Virus record (IMG/VR): IMGVR_UViG_3300018481_000029
Coordinates: 1 to 50,634 of that record
DNA: 50,634 nucleotides
Direction: 5' to 3' (one strand)
DNA from: a virus
The notes below the pieces were generated by a model. The model was not told the origin of the DNA. It saw only the letters and a program-made list of their open reading frames with translations, and made no database searches. Both the position numbers and the translations under genes were made by a program. This document shows positions 7,227-16,200 of the stretch, in pieces; position 1 is the first letter of the stretch, and every line of letters begins with the position of its first letter.

Positions 7227-7266
7227 CATCCGGAGGTTGCCTGCTACAAATAGACAACTCCGGATG
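7227..7266 (-). repeat. Leader dyad upstream of the winged-helix gene
   Basis: CATCCGGAGGTTG (7227-7239) pairs with CAACTCCGGATG (7255-7266), with one bulged base and a 15-base loop. It sits 25 bases before the gene's ATG. It could be an operator for the winged-helix protein itself or an mRNA leader structure. Confidence 0.55.
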
Positions 7267-7323
7267 CACCTCCGGGTCCTGTACAAGCCCGGTGCCGGTA
7301 TTTCTGATTCCAACGAATATGAG

Positions 7324-7351
7324 AGAGCGGAAGTCCACTAGCTTCCGCTCT
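7324..7351 (-). terminator. Terminator after RNase HI gene
   Basis: AGAGCGGAAG (7324-7333) and CTTCCGCTCT (7342-7351) form a perfect ten-base-pair stem with an eight-base loop, seven bases past the RNase HI stop. The minus-strand tail (CTCATATT) is only moderately T-rich. Confidence 0.55.
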
Positions 7352-7357
7352 TTCAGT

Positions 7358-7876
7358 TTATACGCCCCTGACTTTGACTTGGCAAGGATCTAAATGCAGT
7401 GCAGGCGCTCTTTCGAGTTTCCTGCTCACAATCTCGTCGAGCCGTTCCTGATCTACCTTCCGGGAGTCAAGCACCGCTACGGCAAGACTATCCGCCGTCT
7501 CGTTCCAATAGTTCCCGTCGTGACCCCTGACCCATACATACGTCACGTAGTGGCGTTTTGATAGGTCGTCGAGCTTCTGCCAGTATTCACTGTTAACGTG
7601 CCGGGCCCACTTTCCTGTGGCTCCGTTGCAGAGGTATTTTGAGTCGGTGTAGATCGTGACTCTCGACTGCTCTTTGAGCGCCTTGAGACCGATGATCGCC
7701 GCAGAGACTTCGGCTCGCTGTGAGGTCCCGTGACCCATAAATTCTCCGACTGCCCGAGCCTCTCCGTTTTCGAGAATGACCGCAGCAGCCGCAGCTAACG
7801 CACCCGGCTTGCCGTTTCGATAGCAGGCCCCGTCTGTGTAGATTACTACCTCAGGTAGTAGTGGCAACTTGTGCAT
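7358..7876 (-). CDS. rnhA: Ribonuclease HI
   Basis: The 172-residue protein carries the RNase H1 fold signature. D15 lies in VVIYTDGACYRNG, E56 in TSQRAEVSA, D78 in IYTDSKYL and D129 in NETADSLA, with H119 in VRGHDGN as the usual flexible histidine. These acidic residues bind two metal ions and cut the RNA strand of RNA-DNA hybrids, so the enzyme would remove primers made by the phage primase or R-loops. AGGAGG lies six bases before the ATG. It heads the leftward block, divergent from the gene at 8022. Confidence 0.95.
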   Translation of the reverse strand: MHKLPLLPEVVIYTDGACYRNGKPGALAAAAAVILENGEARAVGEFMGHGTSQRAEVSAAIIGLKALKEQSRVTIYTDSKYLCNGATGKWARHVNSEYWQKLDDLSKRHYVTYVWVRGHDGNYWNETADSLAVAVLDSRKVDQERLDEIVSRKLERAPALHLDPCQVKVRGV

Positions 7877-7890
7877 AGCGCACCTCCTAG

Positions 7891-7935
7891 TTATGTAATG
7901 TACAGGTTTCCCCTGATGTGAGCGGAGTGTAACAC
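7891..7935 (-). CDS. Possible 14-codon leader peptide before RNase HI
   Basis: A GTG at 7933-7935 lies eight bases after a perfect GGAGGT and opens MLHSAHIRGNLYIT, stopping 15 bases before the RNase HI ATG and immediately before its ribosome site. Such tiny frames can couple or attenuate translation. Nothing beyond the ribosome site supports it, and it may be a chance frame. Confidence 0.25.
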   Translation of the reverse strand: MLHSAHIRGNLYIT

Positions 7936-7964
7936 AAAAAATTACCTCCGTCCAGCTTTGACCC

Positions 7965-7993
7965 TTGACAAGTCGTTGAGCACGGGCTAGGAT
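7965..7993 (+). promoter_or_regulatory. Sigma70-type promoter for rightward block B
   Basis: TTGACA (7965-7970), 17 bases, then TAGGAT (7988-7993). Transcription would start near 8000 and reach the GGAGG site of the 8022 gene. The CCCTTGACAAGTC context of the -35 box is shared with the block D promoter at 42117. Confidence 0.8.
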
Positions 7994-8021
7994 ACGTGAC
8001 TAGGCAAGATTGGAGGTGAAA

Positions 8022-8336
8022 ATGCCGACTAGAAAGAGAAAAGCAAGTGAAAGAGTAAAACCCGGTGACCGTAAGGCTTACCCAGCGCCGTTTCCGATGA
8101 ATGAGATGGTGAAGTACAACGGAAGGCCGCTGTGGGGTGAGAAGATTCGATACGGGTCAGTCGGGAAGGTGGTAGCTGTCCAGTCCGGGTGGGAGTCGCC
8201 GATGGAGGTCCACGATGGATACTGCATCATCGAGTTTCCGGACGGGAGAGCCGCAGTGGATTTATCCTCAGCCAAAAGGGTATTTCAGAGCCTCGGACAG
8301 GCAATATCAAGAAAGGAAGAAGATGGCGAAATTTGA
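8022..8336 (+). CDS. Hypothetical protein, first gene of block B (104 aa)
   Basis: The ATG at 8022 follows GGAGGTGAAA and begins MPTRKRKASERVKPGDRKAY. The N terminus is very basic; the middle (YGSVGKVVAVQSGW then GYCIIEFPDGRAAVDL) alternates beta strands and reads like a small SH3/KOW-like barrel. That is a suggestion from pattern only. It overlaps the ParB-like gene by 14 bases, so the two are coupled and may work together, for example as a partner or regulator of the ParB-like protein. Confidence 0.65.
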   Translation: MPTRKRKASERVKPGDRKAYPAPFPMNEMVKYNGRPLWGEKIRYGSVGKVVAVQSGWESPMEVHDGYCIIEFPDGRAAVDLSSAKRVFQSLGQAISRKEEDGEI

Positions 8337-9507
8337 AATCAGGAACATCGCTGCCAATCCGTTCCGCCACATCAAACGCTACCCCATTCGCCGGGACAAG
8401 GTAGCGGTTCTCAGGGAGTCACTCCGAAAGACCGGCTACTGGGACAATGTGGTCGCACGGGTCGTGAACGGAAAGGCGGAGATTGCCTACGGGCACCACC
8501 GCCTCGTCGCATTGAAGGAAGAGTACGGCCCGAGCCACGAGATCAACCTCATTGTCCGCGATCTGACAGATGAGGCAATGCTTCAGATAATGGCGCGAGA
8601 AAACATGGAAGAGTGGGGTACGAGTGCCACTGTGGAGCAGGAGACCATCAGGGCGGTTGTGCAGGCGTATGCAGACGGGCTGGTAGAGTTGTCCGAACCG
8701 GCAGACCACTCCAAGGTGCGCTACGCCCCGTCCTTTGAGTTGGGTGGGAATGATCTGCGCTCGCGCAAAGATCGCCCCTACACGGCTCAGACTCTTGCCG
8801 AGTTCGTCGGCTGGGTCAGTCCGGCGGGTACTGCTCAGGCAAAGGTCCACGACGCGCTGGCGGCCCTGCAGTTCATTGACGAGGGGATTCTCAAGGACTC
8901 CGACTTTGACGGCCTGACGACCAAGCAGGCCGAAGCGGTAATCGCACAGACCCGCAAGGCTAAGGAGTGGAGAGAGGACCGTGCTGAGAGTGCTCGTCAG
9001 GAAGCTGAACGGGCAAGACAGGAAGCTGACACCGCTGCCACGGCAGCCAAACGGGAGCGAGCCCTCAAGCGGGAGAAGGCTGCCAAGGTCAAGGAACGGG
9101 CCTTCAAGTCCGAGGCCCGGCAGGCAGGCACTCACGTCGGGCGTTCCGTCAGTGCCAGCCTGAGGAAGGGGGAGATCGGCTACCGGCAGGCAGGTGACGT
9201 AGCTGACCGGGTAGACGACCGGAAGAGAGGGGGACCACGGCCTGACATTGCTCAGTTTGCCAAGCGGCTCTCAACCAACCTCTACCACATCCTTTCGCCC
9301 GACCACGATAAGCGAGTCACGAAGCTCGACGAACTGGTCCGCTTCCGGGCAGACCTCGACGAGTACACCACCAAGAACCTCCGCTCCGTGCTGGAGGGCC
9401 TCTCTAACCGGGCACTCACCTACGCGGCGAAATTTGCTTCCAAATCCGCCTCAGAGACTGAGCGACCTGTACGCAGTGAACACAAGCTGATCGGTAAAAG
9501 GAGATGA
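8323..9507 (+). CDS. ParB/Srx-type nuclease-fold protein (394 aa)
   Basis: The N-terminal domain fits the ParB/Srx fold: IRNIAANPFRHIKRYPI, then VAVLRESLRKTGYWD, then EIAYGHHRLVALKE (box II, GHHR in place of GERR) and LTDEAMLQIMARENMEEWG (box I-like). ParB proteins bind CTP and DNA, and phage relatives include nucleases and partition proteins. A helical middle (residues about 190-230) is followed by a long Ala/Arg/Glu coiled coil (about 220-270). The ATG is two bases after GGAAGAAG. No ParA partner is visible, so plasmid-like partition is unlikely on this evidence and a DNA-binding, nuclease or regulatory role is more plausible. Confidence 0.75.
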   Translation: MAKFEIRNIAANPFRHIKRYPIRRDKVAVLRESLRKTGYWDNVVARVVNGKAEIAYGHHRLVALKEEYGPSHEINLIVRDLTDEAMLQIMARENMEEWGTSATVEQETIRAVVQAYADGLVELSEPADHSKVRYAPSFELGGNDLRSRKDRPYTAQTLAEFVGWVSPAGTAQAKVHDALAALQFIDEGILKDSDFDGLTTKQAEAVIAQTRKAKEWREDRAESARQEAERARQEADTAATAAKRERALKREKAAKVKERAFKSEARQAGTHVGRSVSASLRKGEIGYRQAGDVADRVDDRKRGGPRPDIAQFAKRLSTNLYHILSPDHDKRVTKLDELVRFRADLDEYTTKNLRSVLEGLSNRALTYAAKFASKSASETERPVRSEHKLIGKRR

Positions 9508-9511
9508 GAAT

Positions 9512-10093
9512 ATGCCACGACCCCGCGACAAGGACGTTGTAGCACTGGCCAAAGCCGTCGATACGATGTTTGACCTCGGCCTGACGAACGTGAACGCTCA
9601 GGAGATAGCCGACTTTCACTTCAAGGTGCCGCTTGCCAACGACTTCTACGAACTCGTTCGCAGGCGGCTCGGGCGGATACGCGACATCCTCGCGGAGGAC
9701 TACGGCAGGGAGGTGATCCTGCTTTCGGACACCTTCTTCCGGCGCTTCCGGAATAATCCGCCAATCAATGATGAGATGGCGCGAACATGCATTCCTATGG
9801 GGAACGGAAACCGTGCGGAGGGTCTGAGGCTTCAGACTGACCACGATGACCTGATTTGGAAGGCGAGTATCGAGGCGAATATGGCCACAGGGTCCGGGAA
9901 GTTGAGGTCAACCTCCAACCGGGTCGTGGCCGCTGTCGCCAACGGGAAGCTCGCCAATCCGGAGGCGGCTCATATCCTGCAGCACGCTCAGGAACGTTCC
10001 CAACCTGATAACGCACTGCCCCCTCAGCAGATTATGGGCTTCCTTGAGCCCGGCGAAAATACCGAAGAGGAGTCCCGGGATCCCCGGAATTGA
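9512..10093 (+). CDS. Hypothetical protein downstream of ParB-like gene (193 aa)
   Basis: The ATG lies four bases after the ParB-like stop, with GGAGATGAGAAT upstream, so the two form an operon. The product begins MPRPRDKDVVALAKAVDTMF and has a helical N-terminal half (FYELVRRRLGRIRDILAEDY) resembling a small DNA-binding or dimerisation domain, then a low-complexity end. I do not recognise it. Confidence 0.65.
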   Translation: MPRPRDKDVVALAKAVDTMFDLGLTNVNAQEIADFHFKVPLANDFYELVRRRLGRIRDILAEDYGREVILLSDTFFRRFRNNPPINDEMARTCIPMGNGNRAEGLRLQTDHDDLIWKASIEANMATGSGKLRSTSNRVVAAVANGKLANPEAAHILQHAQERSQPDNALPPQQIMGFLEPGENTEEESRDPRN

Positions 10094-10181
10094 AGTACTT
10101 AGCGCAAACTGTCGTTTTGTAGATTCAGTATCGAGTTGCAGAGAACATACTCCTCTCCGGGCTGACACTCGAATCAACACC

Positions 10182-10211
10182 TTGACAAGCGCCTATCTTA
10201 TAGGCTATTCT
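10182..10211 (+). promoter_or_regulatory. Possible rightward promoter with internal palindrome
   Basis: TTGACA (10182-10187) is 18 bases from TATTCT (10206-10211). The spacer holds the dyad GCCTAT-CTT-ATAGGC, which could be an operator. No plus-strand gene follows before the convergent gene at 10313. A transcript would be short and would contain a sequence complementary to the phage's common ribosome-site leader. Confidence 0.45.
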
Positions 10212-10262
10212 GTCAGGGTCATATGTTCAAACGCACGTGACAAAGCGCAACCTCCAATTATT

Positions 10263-10297
10263 ACGGGCGGTTCGGAATTGCAATCCGGGTCGCCCGT
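10263..10297 (-). terminator. Terminator at the end of leftward block C
   Basis: ACGGGCG (10263-10269) pairs with CGCCCGT (10291-10297), and an imperfect palindrome CGGAATTG-CAATCCG sits in the loop. On the minus strand the stem is followed by AATAATT. It lies just past the stop of the PP-loop gene and would stop late transcription before it meets block B. Confidence 0.6.
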
Positions 10298-10312
10298 AGC
10301 GCCTTTCAGATG

Positions 10313-11014
10313 TCAGATCATCCGATCCAGCTTGGAACAGTAAACCTCGTCCACTCGTGCCCGGACACACCTTGTACACATCTCGACCTCATCCAAATGC
10401 TCAGTGCCTTTGAAGTCGTAGCGGTCCACATCATAGGGCACATCGAGCCCCCTGATGGCCTCCCAAACTTCCACCTCGCTCCAATCGAGGAGGGGGAGGA
10501 GTAGCTTTGCCTTCCCGACCTTCATCTCATTCAGCTTATACGGCGATCCAAACCACGGATGGGTATCTTCCTTCCGTCCTCCGCATATCAGGAGATCAAA
10601 ACAGAAATCCGGACAGTCCTTCTTTGGCAGTCTCAACCAATCAAGGACACACGGAAGACCTTTCCCTCCCCTGTCGGCTGTGGATACGAGCACGGGGAGC
10701 GGAGTACCCGCAAGATCGTAGGCATTCACGAGGTCGATCCCCTCTGCCGTTGGCACCATGAACCGATAAAGCGGCCAGTAGTTGAGAAGCACACGTGAGT
10801 GGGCGCTGAACGTCTTCTCCACATAAGACAGTCTTGCCGGAGCGACAGGCCATTCGTCATAAAAGCAGAGCAGAGGGACTCCACGAGCCTCGTCTCCGAT
10901 GCGTTCCAGCATTGCGAGTAGGAGGGAGGACTCTTTACCCCCGCTGTAGAGGAGCGCCGGTTGATTGGCTTCTTTGATCGCCGCACGGATGGTTGCTTCT
11001 GCTTCACTTATCAC
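10313..11014 (-). CDS. PAPS-reductase-like PP-loop ATPase (233 aa)
   Basis: The N-terminal PP-loop LLYSGGKESSLLLAML is the SGGKxS motif of adenine nucleotide alpha hydrolases, the superfamily of PAPS reductases, tRNA thiolases and DndC. Downstream lie CFDLLICGGRKEDTHPW, matching the family's CG.R..D region, and a C-terminal CTRC pair (EMCTRCVRARV) that may bind metal or act redox-wise. The GTG at 11014 overlaps the previous stop as GTGA; the upstream extension lies inside the neighbour. Phage copies are common but their substrate is usually unknown. Roles in nucleic-acid modification or sulfur metabolism are both possible. It is the last gene of the late block. Confidence 0.8.
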   Translation of the reverse strand: MISEAEATIRAAIKEANQPALLYSGGKESSLLLAMLERIGDEARGVPLLCFYDEWPVAPARLSYVEKTFSAHSRVLLNYWPLYRFMVPTAEGIDLVNAYDLAGTPLPVLVSTADRGGKGLPCVLDWLRLPKKDCPDFCFDLLICGGRKEDTHPWFGSPYKLNEMKVGKAKLLLPLLDWSEVEVWEAIRGLDVPYDVDRYDFKGTEHLDEVEMCTRCVRARVDEVYCSKLDRMI

Positions 11015-11925
11015 ATTAACGCCGCGCCTCCGATGGAGGCCCCTGCTCCGAGCATGTTCCCCCAAAAGTTCGAGGGCTGGGTCATTGTCTGCGTTCCGGA
11101 GCCTGTCATCGACGTGTCCTGCGTCCCTGAGGACTCATAGTCGCCGCTTGTCTCCCCGTAGTTAGCCTCAAGCCCCTCGTCAATGTAGGACTGCAGGTCC
11201 ACCCCCATTGAGTTGGCGTAGTTCTGAGCGTCCTGCCAGTTCTCACTCTTGATCGCCTCATTGAGGTCCTGCACCTGCTGGTTGGTGGTCGTCTGCCCGG
11301 TAGTGCCGGTTGAGGTCTGATCCTGCGTCGAGCCGACCATCTCGCGGATCGGCTGGGTCATCCCGGCGAGGTTGGTGAGCTTGCCCAACTCTTCCTGCCC
11401 ACGGCGAAATGCATCCTGCTGATAGGCTTGAGCCATTCGCTGGTCAATCTCCTGCCCTCCCTGACGCTGCTGGGCCTCTGCAAGCGTCTGAGGCGTACCT
11501 GACCCGTAGATCGCCCCTCCGAAGCGTTTGAGGTCCTCCTTTGCGGCTGCAGCCTGATAGGGGATGGTCGGGTCAATCCCGCCCTTGTAATTCCTCAGCG
11601 CCGTGACGTCTGCAGTCTCAGGGCGATCAATCCACTTGAAGTCGTAGCCAGTCTTCCCGGTTCCGGTCTGATTGGTGGTTCCTGTGGTCGTGCCCGTGCC
11701 CGTAGTCACGTTCTGACCGGTCTTCTGCTGGGTGCCGCCGCCGACGGTATTCTGACCGCCTACGGACTGATTGATATTCACGCCCTGCTTCTGACCGGTG
11801 TTCTGCTTGAACCCGCCACCAAAGCTCGTACCGGACTGTTTACCCTGCTGCTGCTGCGTCCCGTGCGTCTGCTGCTGCTGGGTTGTCGCCTGTTTCGTTT
11901 CCTGCGGTTTGGTTAGCTTCCCCAT
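11011..11925 (-). CDS. Gln/Thr/Gly-rich virion protein, candidate ejection protein
   Basis: The first 90 residues are low-complexity (runs of Gln, Thr and Gly). The middle is helical ([20 protein letters not shown], then [20 protein letters not shown]). The C terminus carries a Ser/Thr-rich stretch and a hydrophobic, glycine-rich end ([15 protein letters not shown]) that could insert in a membrane. Position after the gp14-like gene and this composition resemble P22-type DNA-ejection proteins such as gp7/gp20. This is by analogy, not homology I can prove. AGGTGAACA precedes the ATG, which overlaps the HNH gene's stop by 13 bases. Confidence 0.6.
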   Translation of the reverse strand: MGKLTKPQETKQATTQQQQTHGTQQQQGKQSGTSFGGGFKQNTGQKQGVNINQSVGGQNTVGGGTQQKTGQNVTTGTGTTTGTTNQTGTGKTGYDFKWIDRPETADVTALRNYKGGIDPTIPYQAAAAKEDLKRFGGAIYGSGTPQTLAEAQQRQGGQEIDQRMAQAYQQDAFRRGQEELGKLTNLAGMTQPIREMVGSTQDQTSTGTTGQTTTNQQVQDLNEAIKSENWQDAQNYANSMGVDLQSYIDEGLEANYGETSGDYESSGTQDTSMTGSGTQTMTQPSNFWGNMLGAGASIGGAALM

Positions 11926-12416
11926 TGTTCACCTGCCATTTCTAATGTGAAGTGATACCGCAGGTTTGCTTTTCTTGCTCGGCACGGCCTGCAGCTAGTG
12001 CTACTCGGATGAAAATAGCTATGCGGCTGTAACTGACCACATCTCGAACACGGCCTTACCCAAGTATCGGTATGTTTGGTACGGTGCAATTCCTGATGAG
12101 AGGTCAGCGACGGCAATAGTTCAAGATTCTCTATCCGGTTATCCTGACGGTCACCGTTCTTGTGGTGAACAACCTCCTCGCGCTCCAACGAGCGCCCTAA
12201 AAATTGCTCCATTACATAGCGATGTTCAAACACTCGCCGCCCATTAAGGCAGAGCCTGCGGTAGCCATCATGAACGGACCCACTGCCCTGCCGGGCGTGA
12301 ATACGCTTGACTGTTCCGTACCTCCTCAGGCGCTCGTAACAGTTATGACAGTAGCCTTTTGAGCGTGCCGGGTTCTCGCACCCCTCTGCTTTACACTGAA
12401 GTTTCTGTTTCGTCAT
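11913..12416 (-). CDS. HNH homing-type endonuclease (167 aa)
   Basis: The catalytic core reads [19 protein letters not shown] then [20 protein letters not shown], which is the HNH pattern H-x-N-x-D/R-N-x-x-N of free-standing phage nucleases. An N-terminal cluster [19 protein letters not shown] and a C-terminal C-x2-C...C-x2-C ([16 protein letters not shown]) would bind zinc. It cuts DNA to spread itself. It sits between two late genes and overlaps both, by 26 bases upstream and 13 downstream, so it is embedded in the virion operon in the same direction. Confidence 0.9.
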   Translation of the reverse strand: MTKQKLQCKAEGCENPARSKGYCHNCYERLRRYGTVKRIHARQGSGSVHDGYRRLCLNGRRVFEHRYVMEQFLGRSLEREEVVHHKNGDRQDNRIENLELLPSLTSHQELHRTKHTDTWVRPCSRCGQLQPHSYFHPSSTSCRPCRARKANLRYHFTLEMAGEQWGS

Positions 12417-12930
12417 TTGGCTTGTCTACCCACCTCTCCCATGTAGTTCGATACAGGGTGTGCCTGCGCCATTTCATAATCCTCCCTCTGTATGTGCCGT
12501 GCCACCTGATAACCCCGTCGAAGGTCACACAGAGGATATTAGTCATTACCCGGCTTACGCGATTCAGATCGGGAATCCACGCATAGAGACAGTGGGCGTT
12601 CAGTTGCTCGAAGATTCCCCACCCCCACCGCCATATCTCGTCCTTGACCTCATCGGCCCGGACTCCGCGTTTGGACATCAGGTGGCACTCAAAGGCCCCT
12701 CCCCCTGAGTGCTGATAGGCGAACATTGCCCGGTATTCGCCGTCGTTCCATAAGCCCACGATGATATTGGCGGGATTATCCGCCTCTTCCCAAAGGTCCG
12801 CAACCTGCACCCCTTCGAGCCGGTCAAGCGCCTTCAGCCATTCCGGCTCAGCCTCGACCCACTTCATCGCCTCCTCGAACAGCGGAGCGTCAGTCTCGTT
12901 TCTTGACAGTCTTCTTGTCTCAATCGCCAT
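12391..12930 (-). CDS. P22 gp14-like / DUF2824 protein with acetyltransferase-like fold
   Basis: The 179-residue product has the pattern of phage GNAT-like proteins grouped as DUF2824, which includes P22 head-assembly protein gp14: [20 protein letters not shown], then [11 protein letters not shown], then [20 protein letters not shown]. The RGR loop recalls the acetyl-CoA-binding turn. The ATG at 12930 leaves an 11-base overlap with the gene before; an ATG at 12963 is possible. Neither has a good ribosome site. Its place between the fibre and the ejection-type protein agrees with a head-assembly role. Confidence 0.65.
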   Translation of the reverse strand: MAIETRRLSRNETDAPLFEEAMKWVEAEPEWLKALDRLEGVQVADLWEEADNPANIIVGLWNDGEYRAMFAYQHSGGGAFECHLMSKRGVRADEVKDEIWRWGWGIFEQLNAHCLYAWIPDLNRVSRVMTNILCVTFDGVIRWHGTYRGRIMKWRRHTLYRTTWERWVDKPNDETETSV

Positions 12931-13291
12931 TGAAGAGCCACTGCAACCGGGCGTAATCATCAATCGAGAGGGTCAACTGCCCGTCGAGGTCATCGACTTT
13001 GATCGGGTCTCCCCAAATCTCGATCTCATTCTCAAGGAGTCCCTGCCACTCGACCTCAAACTCGGCTCGCTTGTCCCAATCGACTGCCCATTGTCCGGTC
13101 TGCTGATCGACAAGCGTCCCGTGCTTCTGCAGTAACTCAAGCTGAGCCTTGTTGAGTAACTCATATTCTGCCCGGGCAGAGGAGACTATCCGGGAGAGCT
13201 TGTAAGCCAGTTTGGCTGAGCCGGGTTTCTGTTCAGCCAATTCGTTAATTGCACCAATACCTTCGTGTAGATTCTTAAGAGTGATCTTCAT
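12920..13291 (-). CDS. Small conserved phage protein, DUF1617-like (123 aa)
   Basis: The product is helical and acidic: MKITLKNLHEGIGAINELAE, then AKLAYKLSRIVSSARAEYEL, ending in a short strand-rich tail (VDDLDGQLTLSIDDYARLQW). This resembles a family of small phage proteins encoded near tail genes that I recall as DUF1617; the match is from pattern memory and not certain. The ATG directly follows the fibre stop, with GGTGG upstream, so it is coupled to the giant fibre and could be a fibre chaperone or assembly factor. Confidence 0.6.
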   Translation of the reverse strand: MKITLKNLHEGIGAINELAEQKPGSAKLAYKLSRIVSSARAEYELLNKAQLELLQKHGTLVDQQTGQWAVDWDKRAEFEVEWQGLLENEIEIWGDPIKVDDLDGQLTLSIDDYARLQWLFNGD

Positions 13292-16200
13292 TTAGTATCC
13301 ACCAAAAAACACCTTCATCCACCCCGTGCCGTAGTTGGCGTAGAGTGCGTTATTGGATTTGCACATTACAAGGGCGCATGTGCCTAACGGAACAACGGAG
13401 GTAATGCTGTCGCCGGAGTTATTCGGCGGGTTGTCCATTGCCGGAATGTAAAGGAACCCGTGCTTGGCGTTCGTGGCAAGGCTCGCCCCACTGTTGATAA
13501 CCACGTCGCCCCCTCCGTTATCAACCATAATAGCTCGCCTGACAGTGGCATTGATTCCTTTAATCCTGATCCCGGTGAAGGTTCCGTAGTTGGCAGGGAG
13601 GTACGCATCAATCGTAAGTGCTGTGAGCTTGTAACTAGAGAGAGTCAGACTGCCTGTATTCTGAGCAAATAGTTGCAGGAGTATGTCTCCGTCAGTTGAG
13701 ACCGTCCCGGAACCACTGTTGGTGTGGTCCCATATCATCGACACACCCTTCCGGCCTCCCGCGCCTGACACGGCCCCTGAATGAGCGTGACGAAAATAGA
13801 ACCTCTCCCCGTACACATCCGTGATCGTGCCGGAGCCGGACTGAGTGTGGTCTATCGTGAAGGCCGGGTTATTGGTAAGGGCAGTCAACGTCAGCGTCAG
13901 AGGCGCTGAAACGCTTCCACTAGTCTGCGTGATCGTGATGTTCCCGGCGGACGGGTAGGAAATTGTAATTCCACCCGCGCCGACAAGCTGGTTGAGGGAA
14001 TAACCCGTCCCGTTCCCGATGAGAATCGCCCCGTTAGAGGGGGTAGAGCTAAGGTTGGTTCCACCTCGCGCTACGGGGAGCGTGCCACTTGTGAAATCAC
14101 CAAACGACAGAGCCTGCCACGAGGGTACGGCTGAGGTAGTCGATGATCGCAGGTACGTGCCCACCCCGCCCGGCCCTACTGTGACTATGTTGCCGCTCCC
14201 GTCACGGACATACGTGCCGAAATTGGCAGCGGCTCCGGTACCCGGAGTCAGAGTAACACCCGTAGCAGTCAGCTTGAGATTACTTACCTGAGAGCCATTG
14301 GAGACTTCAAGGTAAATCTCGCCATTGTCCCTCAAGGCGATAACACGATAGGCGCTTCCTGATAAGCCCTGACCAAGCCTGAGCGTTCTCAGGGGCGTTG
14401 TGTTATACAGTCCCTCAAGTACCCCGAAGTCCTGCATCCCGCTAAGCTGACCCTGAAAGAGGATCCTTCCCACAGAATGCCCGTTGGTTAGATTACCGTT
14501 GCCTGCGACTGCCGATTGCAGGGTCAGCACTGCATTGTTGAGTGTGGCTGACTGCTCTCCGAGAGTGACCAACCCACCGGTAGTGACAGCAGAGTTTGCA
14601 ATAGCACCAAAAGCTGAGCCGCTGACCCTGTACTGTATCTCCGTCAAAGAGCCTGCCGGAGTCCCGCCACCCGGCCCTCCTGCGGGGGCCTGCCAGCGCG
14701 GAACAAGGCTTCCTAGTTCAGTTCCGAATCCCGGTATCAGGGTAAGCACGTAGCCGTTTGAGCCCGTGGAGGAGTTGAGGTATGTGAGAGCGGTCTCCGA
14801 GCCTGAGTGGCTTTGGTAGTAGATTGCTCCTACAGTCCCTATCGAGATACGGAACCCGCCAGCCTGCACCTGAAAGAAGTTTGCCGCCGTGATAAGCGTT
14901 GCTGAAGCAGTGCCATTCACAGCGTAGTTGTCCTGCATTGTCAGCCGGACATTGGCCGAGTCTCTCGGGGCCAGCGTGACCACACCGCCGAACCCTGTCT
15001 CGTAGTGAACCTGAAGAAACCCTAACTGGGTGCTGACCGCAGGCGCTCCGATCCACCCGACGAACTTGAGCACGCCTACTATTCCGTCAGCATTCGTAAG
15101 CGTGGTCCTTGCGGCGTTATTTCCCCGGCTTCGCTCAAACAGAATGTACTGCGGAAGTGGCGGATCATTCCTGAGACACCGCATTGTGAACCGGGTGGCA
15201 GAGAAGCTCGTTGCCGCTATCGAGAAGTTCTGATCGAGTTCCGTGGCCCAGCCAGCGGCTGCATAGTCCCCGGCCTTAAGCTGGAAGTAGCCACCAAGGA
15301 ACATTCCACCGCCTGCCGGAACGTCTACACCCGAATTGATTAGCCCACCAAAGACACCGCCGTTGTTGTATTGGAGATTGCCGCCAAAGGGCGGAGTGCC
15401 GGGATGCCCCTCGGGAGTCGTACTGCCAGTGCCTCCCACCCCTGAGATGGTGATTCCTCCGGCGACCTCATTGATTATGATGTTGGCATTGCCTGCAGTG
15501 ATCGTCTGCCACGACGGAGCGGAACCGCCTGCGCGAAGCCACTTATACGGAGTGCCAGTATCAAGGGCGAGCGCGGTCACGTAATACGCTCCGGAGACGA
15601 TACTCTGATAGAACATTGAGCCCTGAGCCGCGCCAACCGATATTCGGACACCGCTTGATGTGGCGATTACGTAGTGAGCGTTGGCAATTAACCCAGCGCC
15701 TCCCTGCGAACAACGCACCGCGACTGTGCCTGAGTGACCAATCTCAATGATCGGAGAAGGTGCCGCACCAAAGTAGTCGTCCCAATAACTCCGCAAGAAC
15801 CCCGTCAAAACCTGTGAGCCTGAGCGGAGGCCATAGAAGTTAAGAAGCGCCACCTCCCCATCAAGGTGGGTAAGGTTGGCTCCCCACCTGTGGAAATTTA
15901 TGTAGATAGGCAGATTGTCTTCGTGGATGAACGTCAGATTACCAGTCAGGGTAATGTTATCGTCAGCCACGTAAGAGCCGGGCACTCCGCCAAACACCCC
16001 TCCGTTATTGAACTGAAGCTGAGGTGACGCACCTCCGGGCGGGGTGGTCCCTGATCCGGGCGTGATCGTACACTTGATTGTGATCGTCCCGTCGCCCTCA
16101 GTAATCAGGATTCCGGTGTCCTCAGAGAGTATGGCGGGAACATAACTCCCGTCAGCTTTACCAATCAGGAGATAGCCCTGACCGGGAGCCGTTCCTGTGC

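Noticed and set aside
7221-7250. Plus-strand promoter TTGACA with TACAAA
   Set aside because: It faces the antisense of RNase HI and its spacing is 18 with a poor -10; it overlaps the leader dyad and is probably chance.
8419-9135. Minus-strand open frame of 238 codons
   Set aside because: It is antisense to the ParB-like gene, whose domains and start are well supported.
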